From NCBI GenBank assembly GCA_958496175.1, contig OY292274.1, positions 34,697,482-34,761,481 of the forward strand: a stretch of 64,000 nucleotides of DNA. Direction: 5' to 3'. The stretch comes from Sisyra terminalis. Its lineage: Eukaryota; Arthropoda; Insecta; Neuroptera; Sisyridae. The notes under the pieces were generated by a model. The model was not told where the DNA came from, made no database searches, and saw only the letters and a list, made by a program, of their open reading frames with translations. The translations under genes were made by a program, and so were the position numbers. Numbering within the stretch: position 1 is the first letter of the stretch; each line of letters opens with the position of its first letter. Shown here piece by piece: positions 25,401 through 37,400 of the stretch.

Positions 25401-28400
25401 GATGGCTTACCGCCATTGCCAATGCAAATTTCTTGGGTGCGTGATGGTATCTTAGTCGTTGGGATGGATTCTGAAATGCATGTGTACACTCAATGGAAAC
25501 CTAATAAGATTTGCAATTATGATAGCAATGCAGTTGATACAGATGATGTACAAGACACTAGACAGCTCCGAGATGTTGATTTACGAACACTTGTCCAAGA
25601 AAGTACTCAAAGGCGTTTAGGAAATGCAACTTCATTGCCACATTTATCTAGAGTTAGTTCTGTTAATTTGCAAATGTTATCAACGGACTCAAAGAAAAAA
25701 CGTGGAACTGGTGGCAGTGGACCAATGGATTACATGCCAGATTATGGGTTATTTGAAGCATCACGAATTGCTTGTCCTGTTTTACCACAATACCATCCTA
25801 AGCAATTGATGGAATTATTAAATTCTGGAAAAATACGTTGGGTGAAAGCGATTCTTGCTCATTTAGTACGATGCATTGGAGGACCAGCTTTACGTTACAG
25901 TGGAGCAACTGAGGATGATGAATCAAGTGTAGCTCGAGGATGGTCACGATCGCGAACCTTATCAGTAGGCTGTGGTGTTGCTGGTAGTCCAGAACCTAGA
26001 GGATCAACAGCTGCTGCTACTCAGATGCCTGACGAATTTATATCATTAGATTATGCCGAAATTTCGTCTATTCCACCTTTACCTTTATGGACTTTGCTGG
26101 CGGCAGATAAAGAAAAAAGGGGAGGAGCCAAAGTTGATGAACAACCTGGATATGATGAATTGTTTGAAGGAGCACCTCCTGAAGATTCACTAGACGCTTT
26201 ATTAGAATCAGATGAAATGGATTCCAGTACTAATCGACGTACAGATCGTCGAGGCTCTTTACCAGAACGACAATCTCTCGCACATTTTGGACCGAGACAA
26301 GGACGCACATTGTCTCGCCTTTTAACGCATACACATTTGCCCGGATTATCGAGTTTAGATCAAATGCATTTGTTAGCTCTCGCGGATACAGTAGCTACTT
26401 GTAACACAGATTTAGCAGAGCGTTTTGCCATTGATGCTGCAAAAACGGCACTGGCGAAAGAAAATTTACAAGGTGTTGTACAAACTGAAGACATGTCTAC
26501 GGAATCTTTAGATGAATGTGGACTTCGATTTTTATTAGCAATGAAGCATTATGGATATTTATTACGTTGTTTGCCATTAGCACAAAGAACTCAATTTCAA
26601 CGTCAGGGTGTTGGTACAAATAATTTAGCTTGGGCTTATCACTCTGAAAGTCAAAGTGAGTTATTGAATTTAATTCCAAGTTACGCTAAAGGACAGCCAA
26701 AATGGACTGTCTTGAAAGAACTAGGTGTTGGATGGTGGTTAAGAAGTAATACTATCTTGAAATTGTGTGTCGAAAAATTAGCGAAAGCCGCCTATCAACA
26801 CAATCAAGATCCTTTGGATGCAGCGATTTACTATCTTGCAATGAAAAAGAAAAATTTAGTTTGGGGTCTGTTTCGCTCTAAGCGAGACGAGCGAATGACA
26901 TCATTTTTTGCAAATAATTTCGCTGAAGAACGTTGGCGCAAAGCAGCTTTGAAAAATGCTTTCGCTCTTCTTGGAAAGCAGCGTTTCGAACATGCTGCTG
27001 CATTTTTCTTATTGGCAGGGGCTCTACGCGACGCTATTGAAGTTTGTTTGAACAAACTAGAAGATTTACAATTAGCTATGGTAATAGCCAGACTTTACGA
27101 AGGAGATTTAGATGCTGCGCCTCCTAGTTTATGTCGATTGTTATATGAAGAAATATTAGGATGCGATGCTGATGGAAGTAATTCCAACATGTCACGTGCT
27201 CATCCTGATCCATTTTTAAGATCAATGGCGTTATGGACACTCAAAGAACACCAGACAGCGTTGAGTACTTTACTAGTTGGAGGAGCTGGATCTATGCATC
27301 CTGCTTCATCATCCATAGATGAACCAACTCCAAGATCCGAATCAAATTCAGCTGATCCTAATGTTTTTAATTTTTACGTATATTTACGAACACATCCTCT
27401 TCTTATTCGTCAACATATTGCAACGACTGCGCAAGATAGAAAGAAAGGGTCTCATGTAGTGTTATCAGGATTTAGTTATGGAAATAAAACAACTGATTCT
27501 TCTGACCGACAGTTACAACTAGAAGATACTATAACGCCATTAGAAAGACAACTATATTTTACAACTGCTCATGGTCACTTTAAAGCAGGATGTCCAGCTT
27601 TAGCTTTGGATGTACTAAGCAAATTACCCGCAAAAGTAGCTGATACAAGTTTAAGTCTTGAAGATACTTTACAATCTCCAAATGGGGCGACAAAAAATAG
27701 CCCTACTAAAGGGCAGGTTTCCATTGACGCTCGTATTGATTCTGGAACTTTACATTGGCATGAACCGTTAACAAAAACAATATCCATTGAAATAACAGAT
27801 ACATCAGCAGAAATGGACTGGGGAGCCCCTGTTTCTGCGCCAAAAATGGAAACCGCTGATTCATTAGATTGGGGTGCTCCCGCTACTTCAATGACTGTCA
27901 CTACCGATGATTTCTCTATTAAATGGGATGACGATGAACAAGGTGAACACGAAGATAGTGATAAGTCTGGTGATTCCAGTCCTTTAGCATTAAAATTGGA
28001 TAAAAAGAATGAAAATAAGGAAGAAGACAATATTGCATCTCCTTCTGTGTCTACAACTGGAGGACAACTTGATATTATGGCACAGCAGTTGAAATTTGTT
28101 GCTTGCTTGAAAATTTTGATGGAAGAACTCTCAACTCTCGCAACCGGGTTTGAAGTTGATGGTAAGTATTATTAAATAATTTTTATTTAATTAATGATTT
28201 ATTAACATTGAAAAATATAGGAGGACAACTTCGATATCAGTTATATATATGGTTGGAGCACGAGGTTGAAGCTTTACGTCAACTTTGCAATTATAGTGCC
28301 GCAGGGTCAACTAATACTGAGACCAATGATTATACTGGCATGGAAGATAATAGTGTATTAAATGAAACGGAACCTCCTGGAAACGATCAACACTTAACTC

Positions 28401-31400
28401 TGCATGAAATATTAATACAGGAAAAATTAGAGTTTGAGGCCAAAGTTCAGAGAGCTGCTAGGCGTAAACGATGGTTAAAAGGTAAATATTTAAAAGAGTC
28501 GTTAATTTTGAAAGTAGCTTAAATCCATTTCAAAAACAGTATATGTGATAAATTTTGATTTTACTACTAGAACAGGCTATGTTGATATTTAACCTTTTAA
28601 ATTTTTACAAATTATTGATTTGATATTAATTTTTATCACAACAATAGTAACGTCTTGGATCCATGTTCTCAATGTTGAAATAAGTATATGAACAATTTTT
28701 TTAAATGGACTTAGACCACTTTCAAAATAAACGGCTCAAATAGTGCAATAAACTTCCCACGAAACGTTAACTCTTCATTGATGTTTTGCCCCCATTCCTG
28801 CGATTTTCATTAAATTACTGGAAAGTGATAAATATGAATAACATACAATAATTTTTGTAGCTAATGAAACGTTACTTCGAACACTGGTTAGTTATTGTTC
28901 TCTACATGGAGCCGCAGGAGGAGGTTTAGCTTCAGTGCGTATGGAACTAGTTCTTCTTCTTCAAGAATTGCAACAAGAGAAGACACAACAACAACTATTG
29001 AGTCCCTTACCGTTTCCTACAACCCTTCCACTACTATCAGCAAGCGTCGCTTGTAGTAAAACTGTGGTTGCAGACCCAGTTCGTCATTTACAGGTAAAAA
29101 AATATTATTTCATTAGAAATGAAAAAAGAAATTACTCATATTACAAATTATATTAAGTTATAAATAACTTCTACATTTAAGCGTCTTCTTTTCTTTTTTT
29201 AAACTACCAAGTTACATTCATAGTAGCTATTTAATGTTGTTTTTTATTACTTTTTCCCATCGTCTTGGTAGCGTATCAATTAATTCAGCTTATTGAATGT
29301 GATTGGTTTAAACTTAAAGAATCATTCAACAGCTCAGCTGACATATTCTTCTTAATTAAAAATTTTTCCATTAAAAATTTCGCCAAAAAAATACAATTGG
29401 TTAGCCGAAGGTTCGAAGGAAGAGATAATTTTTCTTGTGACATTCTTTTCTTGAGTTTAATTTTTGTAACACCAAAAAAGGTTTTGCTTCTATGATTTCA
29501 CAACCTCTTCTATATATTTTTCGAAGCTATCAACAGACCACCCCACTTACCAACTGTAATCTTTTCTATTTCTTACGAAACTTTTTCAATAAAAATATCT
29601 TTAATTCCAAAGAACATGCCAACAGAGTTATTTAATGATTCTTTCAATTCAAGCCCACCACATTTAACAATAGAAACGTTCTTTGGATGTCTGTGCACAT
29701 CTGCACAATGTATAACTGTTGTAAGTACCTACAAGAATATAACTTTGAAGAACAGAAGTTATTTATGACTTGGTTTAATTCTACTAATTGTACATATACT
29801 TTTTATTTTGAGAAATCAAATTAATAATTACAGAAAGATCCCAAAAAATTAACTTTGAAGCCTTCGGACGTCAAATGTAACACTATCTTAAGAACCCGAG
29901 TCAAGTTAGAGTCACCTGTTAACAATTTGGTTTGCTATATACTACAGGTTAGGGTTAATTGATTGAAATGAATGGAGTTATTACCTAAATCTTATAAATG
30001 GAGCGTTATTCAATTTTACCATTGTAATTCATATTTTTTAGTTCATTTATTGAAGCTAGAACAAATGTAACACAACATATTTAATTTGCTTAACTTGGAA
30101 AATCTCATATAAAACCTTCATTTATAAACTAATAAATTCGTTAATATTTTAATTTTAATAATTTACAATTATATTGTGTTTAATTGTTGCAATTAAATTA
30201 CTAATTAAAGCTTAAAGCTCCTAATTATTTATACAGTCGAATATTTTTCAACAGTAAATATATCAAACAATAAGTAAATCTACACATCAAATAAATGAAA
30301 AATGTTTAAATAATAAATACGAGATTCTACTGTATACTGTAGGACAAAACTTTTTACACAGCTTTTTTGTATTGACGTCTATCTAATGAAACTATTTTTT
30401 AATAATATAACATTAAACCATTGCGGCTAACGACTTATCAAAATCAAACGTGTTGATGTTTTAAATTGTATTTTTCATACTGTGTCCATGATTGATTGTT
30501 CTAATAGCTTATTCAATAGAAAACAAGAAGAAATATACATATATTTTTTTTACTAATAATTATGAAGATTTGCATTGATATTTTTTTAAATTTTGGATTT
30601 GTATTTTAGGCTCATACTCATGACATGCTGCAAACAATTGTTGAATATCGTCGTACACCACACCCTTCGTTAGCGGATTCGCAAATATTGGTTTTACGAG
30701 ATTTGGCTATTGCTCTCTCAGCCTGTATTTACCAATGTCTTTGTGACTCAGACACTTTCAGCACAAAACAAGCATTATCAATTGATAGGTAAGAATTAAA
30801 ATAATAAATCTTAATATAAATGATTTGAAACTAATAGAATCAATTGTAAAGTTGTACTATTCTTTTGTTAAAGGAATGCGTGGAGCTAAAATTTCTTTAA
30901 TATTTGAATATTAAATCGGTTTTAATTCTTATGTTTGTACATGAAAATGTTTACAGTGGTTGGTACTCGCGTAACCAACTCGAATTTATGTCCTCTTACA
31001 CGTAAATGATAACTTCAATGTATATTTATACATTAATATATTATATTATATATTATTATATATATATAATTTATCTATAACCAGCAGAAATTCGTGACTT
31101 TGCGTGACATACTACTATGTTGACAATATTTTTGTTAGAATTTACTGCCTACGTTAACATATGTTGCAATTATGGTAACAATTTTACTTCATAAAAAATT
31201 GCCCACATCTCAAAAATACTAGTTTTATATATTGTAAGAAGCGTATATTCCACAGATTATTATTTGGTCCATGTATCTTTTAACGACGTCAATTTGACAA
31301 CGTTGCATTTTCTATTTTTAAAATTAATTCGCGATTTTTTTGTTATAACAAAAATTCTTTTTCCTTAGATTCCAAAGTGCAGGGATGGAAAGTTTAGCAA

Positions 31401-34400
31401 GACTTAACGGTTATGGAGTTGCTTCACATTTGGTGGGAGTACGCAGAAGATATTCTACCGATGAGCCTGCAATTGCCACAACATCTCCTGCCAAATGGCC
31501 TGGTGTTACTAGTTTACGAGCACTTGTAGCTCGTGAAAGAGATGATGACGCTCCACGTTTAGGTGTTTTATTATGTGAAGCATTTGTAGCCGTTTACACT
31601 TCACTATTGGTAAGTTGCAAATCTTTACGAATATATTACCATATGATAAGTTTATATTTCTAGGTTTATTCTCTATCTACTTGCGATGCCCATTTGCTTT
31701 ATCGTTTAGTGGCTCATAATTTCGACGAACGAACATGGTCTTTACTTTTTGGTGGTGGAGTTAAAAAATTGCTTCGCACAGCAAGTTCTCAAGAAAATGT
31801 AAGAATAGAGATATATTATAGAGACCTTGGCTTATTTTTACCTTTGTCTTTTACCTTTAGGCTGAACGTGAACGAGCAGCTGCTATTGCAGCAGAAAATG
31901 AATCTGGCACTGGTGTGTGGGGTTCCATAGCAAAGCAACGTGCCCGTTTAAATCAACGATTACTGGAAAGTTTATCTGGACCAAGTCCTAGTGCTGGAGT
32001 CATGAAAGAAAACAAAGCTACCTATCGAGAACAATTTGTACCACCAGTCATGTCAATGATTTCCTACTTTCTTGCTAAAGTACTTTTGATCTTCAAAAAA
32101 TTATAACTTTTTTTTAATGAACATGTGTTTTAGCCTGAAGATGTAGAATGTGACTATGATTCAGCTGAAAGTTGCGCCACAGAATCAGACCATGAATCAA
32201 CTGACGAGGAAGACGTTTTTGCCACACCTGATGTTGGACAAATAAATGGATCAACCACAAAGAAAGTGAAAATTTCTAGAGATAACATTGAGCATTTAGA
32301 TCCAAATTCATTATCTTGGGCCATTATGCGACATGCTGTTATAAAAATAGCTCATGGTCAACTAACACGGTTTTTACCTATAACTGGATTGGAAGCTCAC
32401 GATCTACCTGTTGGTTCTCCATTGATTAATAATACTTTGCATACTTTAGCAAGATGGCAGGTAAATTCGAAATCAAAATATTTACAATATTAAATAATAA
32501 TCTTAATATACCTCAAAAATCTTAATATACCTCATTCTTCTACAGGAGTTAACAAAAACCGATTTAGAATCTCGTGGCCCTTCACCACCCGATTTTATAC
32601 CTGGATGTTTTGTTGAACAACCTGTTGGTGGAAGTGGTCCTGCATTACATAAATATAGGCAGCTGCTAGAACCTCATAATACACCATTTAGTCCTAAACA
32701 TCAAGCAGCTCCTGCTCGTCGTTTATGGAATTTCCTTGTAAAACAAGAACCTGTTCAAGTAAGAGCTTAAAAGTCGATAATTATACCGGAAACCATAAAA
32801 ATATTTTCTACAATATCATTTTTGCTATTCAAATTTGAGATATGAACTAAATCTGAACCGAAGACTTCTAAAAATCAAATACTTATAAACTATTTAAGTT
32901 TCTGAACTTTAATAAAAACTTAAAAAAATAAATGTTGCTTTTTAATTACGCAACGTTTATTTGCAATTAATTTTAAATGAAACCAGTTAAGTATGAATTG
33001 AACTGATATTTATAGGATTCCATACATAAAAAATAAACTTTCAGAGTTTAATCGTGAAGTTAAACTTCTGATTAACAGAATAAAAACTTTGTAGCTTGAT
33101 TATCAATAGATAATGGTTTACGTCCCTTTAATGAACTTCAATATCCGGCGATGTAGCATTTTCTACTTCGTTTTTACTTATATTTGGTGAAAAGAAAAAG
33201 AAGTGGGTATACAACTCCTTTACAACTACATTCCAAAAAGAGAAAAATTCGATCTAAAAATTGAGATCGAGTCGTGATTACTTTGTGACTCACACATAGC
33301 AGTTATGGAACGATCAAATATTACTTGATGATCACTGAGGAAGATTGCCTGGCAATCTAAATACGTATCTCGGCAATTAATCAAAAATTAGCATGACCAT
33401 TTGTGCAAATTTATGTTTATTGTTTACTGTTGTAAATTATATTACATAAATAAGACTACAATATGTTTTATATATTGTATAAACAGTATAACTGTTCAAA
33501 GTTAGGGAAAAAATCTAATTTGAAATAATATAGGTGTTTGAAAATTGATTTAAAATTAAATTGAAAATTAAACTCAATTTTTTTACAATTACCTGATCAT
33601 TTTTCATATTAAAAATGTTTTCGATTACTTCACCTTTGCATACTCGATTGAAAGTATTAAATTAGAGAAGTAGTGTTATATTTGTTTTTCTACCTGAATT
33701 TTCTTAAGTAATTGAATTCTTATATCCTCGGACTTCTTCTGTTCCTGATGAGGTCCTTTCGATCGGTGTTTTTCTCTTTTGAACAGATCCATGATTCCAA
33801 CCCATCGTTTTTCATTTTTCTAAAATTTTCCAGTTTTAGTTTAATCAAAAATAGTGAACCAAAAATGAAGCACTGCTCAAAAATTATCTTTATCAGTGAT
33901 TTATAAAACCCAATAATTCAATTTCTTTTCATTTTGAGGAATTAATTTTTCTTCGATAGTTTATTTTTTTTTTATTTTCAGGACGTTTTTATAAGAGCTG
34001 TATTTAGTAAGAGACGATCAGTGTGTGTTTCATTAGACCCACCTCCAATTCAAACTGATGATAGTTCTCCAGGAACAGTAACGGGTACGACCACACCTGA
34101 TGGCCCTCCTCAAACCCATTGCGAGCCTGTACGAATTATTCACAAAGAACAAGATTCAATTTCAGCATTTTGTTTAAATCAGGTATTAATTAATGGTTTA
34201 GACTGTTAACCCTCACTTGAAATTTAAAGAAAACTTCTCAGGGCCATAATGGAATGCTAGCCATTGCGACTCCCAGAGAAATTCAAGAAATGGATATATC
34301 ACTTCTTCTTGAACTACCTGCTTGGCTCGAAGATGAATGTGAACTTGATATTTTAAGCATGTCAATGAAATCAGATCCAGGGAGTCAGCCATCTAGTTTT

Positions 34401-37400
34401 CTGCTTATTCAAACACCAACAGATCGAATTCCCGGCAATCCCAATCAACAGGGTAGTGTACCAGCATCCCCGCAGCCTAATGCCCCAGGTCAATCAGGAC
34501 GAGGAACTTCAGTGGTATGAAATTATTTTTATTTAATTAATTAATATAAATGATGACAATTAAGAAAATTTACTCAATTTGGAGAGTGTTGGGTGAGAAT
34601 GGGTGAGTTGTGATTGTTGATTGTATGTTTGTGTTGCGTTCTCATGCTGCTACCCAGATGAAGGGCGTGAACTTCCCGGGCTGTCACAGTACCCGCTTCT
34701 GTCGACTTGTCCTCCATCGTTCGCCCATTCTGCTTCGACCGGTGGGTCCCATTCACACTCTTTGTCTTACCTTGTTTTCGGAATCCAAAGAGTAATTGAA
34801 AAATTTTTGATTTTCAATACAAAAAATACATTGTTTTATAGTTTATATTAAAAAGAATTGAAATAGTACATAACAATTTAAGATTTATTTCGAGGATGTA
34901 TTATCAAAGATTTTTCAATATTCAAGTTATCTTATTTAAAATTATTCGTATAAATTATGATTTTTGCATCATATTTTCTTTTAATAGGTATAATGAAAAG
35001 TTTTAAAACACATCGATTCAAAGGATTATTATTTACAAATATTCGTTTCCTTTTACTCGTCAAATAATATATAACATAATTGTAAGGCTTGCAATAGTAA
35101 AGAACGTACGTTTTATTCTTATAAAAACCATTCTTTCGGTTTATGTGGAAATAAAAGTTAAGGTTTTTAGATTTTTCTAAATAATTAAATTACATTTTTT
35201 GCTCAAGTCCCTTTTTGAACAGTAAAGTCTGGCAACGTTGCATTTTCAACTTTGTTTTTTATTATTTTCGCGATTTTATTCTATTATAGCATAATTTTCT
35301 CTTCTGGGGCTAAATTTTCATTATGGGCCGATTTATTCACGAATTAAATTAAAAACAAAGTCGAAAATGCAACGTTGCCAAATTTTGCTGTTCTAAAAGT
35401 GACTTAAGCCAAATTTTTATTCTTTTTTGTTGCAAGCCATTTTTACATAATTTACATAACTACACATTACATAAACATGTTACTAAAGTTAAACACATGA
35501 TTTTATATGTTAAGTGTGTTACCTTTTTATGTTTATGAATAGTTTTTAAATCAAATATTTAATTAATACAATTTTTGTACAAACCTTGACCCCTGAATTA
35601 AGATAATTAGGATTCCTAAGCCATTATTGAAACAACTCCAGAAAAGAGCTTTAATGTTATGTTTTTCACTAAATAGTATTTATGTATTTATGGTTCAATT
35701 ATTTATAAACTTTTTCAATTTATCTAGTGAAATCGATATTTGGTGAAAATTATATTTAGTGTAACTGTTTTTATTTTTTTATATTGACCTCTATACGGAT
35801 CAATGTACTGTCGATACAGTAACGGATCTATTCTTTCTTTTCTGTGCCTTTTTTGTATATTAACAATTTTAACAGGATTTTATATCTTAAAAGAATAATG
35901 AATTGATTTAAGATTGAGAAATCATTCATATCGTAATGATTAAATAATTTAAGAACTTCTGTGTGGCTTAATTTTTATTCCAATTTAGGTTTATTATTTA
36001 CTTTTGTATATTATATTACATAAATTACACCACAATACATTTTATATATTCTTTAAACAGTATAACAGTTCAAAGTCAACGAAAAAAAATAATTTGATTA
36101 AGAACTATAAACCACAAGTTCTTATTCACGTGGTGGAAAGAGACTACATTTTATACAGAACAACATAATCACTTCAGTTTTCCAACTGAATAATTGAATG
36201 GATAATCGATGTTGCCGAATCTTTAAAAGTTGGTATAGTTAGTAAAATGGAAATATTTCGTTTTAAGTGATCGATCGAAAGTTAGATTTTGATTGAACCA
36301 AAAATTTTTAAATTTACAAACTTAAATCAAAAATATTCGATACAACAAAAATAAAGACTAAAAATTTAAAAATAATGGAATCAAGGACTAAGGTTTTAAA
36401 GTTTTATTCAAAATAATTGCAAAGTAAAATAGTTATTGTGTAATGATTATAAAACTCCTTCTAGTTGATATTCAACTAACAATAAACAATCGCGTACAAA
36501 GTTCGTCTATTTTCGGTGACTAACACGTTTCTTTGGTTCATTTTTAACTGAATCCGAAAGTGGTTTTTTAGCCGAAGAATCGATCAGATTCAAGTAGTTT
36601 GATTATTAAGGTACGCGTATACTTGTACGAATTAAACAAAATAGATTCAGTTCTTTTTTCAGAATACAGCACAAAATTCCTACCAATGCGAATAACTATA
36701 CAATATACTATAAAAACGATAAAAACTATTTTTGTCCAATCCGTACAAGTGTATGCGTTTCTTTAATTAAGTCATTGTTCTCTTATTCAATTTGTATATT
36801 TAATTTCAATGCGTATATTTATATTGAATGAATGTATTATATACTTTTGGCTCATGGATACTTTAGCGATCTCAAAATCTGGCAACATTGCATTTTCCAC
36901 TTGGTTTACTTGGTTTTTAATTTAATTCGCTAGTAAATCAGGCCATAATAAAAGTTATATGATATAAGAGGAAATTATACGAGAGTAGAATTGAGTTAAC
37001 AAAAAAATTGCGAATTAAATGAGAAACAAAGTAGTGAATGCAAGGTTCTCAGATTTTGACGTCTCTAAAATACTAAGTACTTTTATTACTATATTAATAA
37101 TTAAAATGTTTTCAAAACATTATTATATTAATATGTTTATTTTTCATAATTGACCAAATATCATGACCATTGTTCAATTTAAAACTAAATATTACGTTAG
37201 TTTAATATTTTAAACAAGCTTAAATATTTTAGCATATGTATGAAACGATAATTTTTTTAGAAATCTTTTTAGTTATTTGTAATTTATTTTTGTTCCATTT
37301 GAATGATGTATATTTTTTTTATTTTTTTTTTTGTGTAGTGTAGGTAGATTTTATGTTTTAGTGAATAATTTTTTTTTTCAATTCTAATTTTTAATTTCAA

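Noticed and set aside
27575..28030. 151-codon open stretch on the minus strand
   Set aside because: It is the antisense shadow of an acidic coding region in Rabconnectin-3A exon 14, with no start context or domain.
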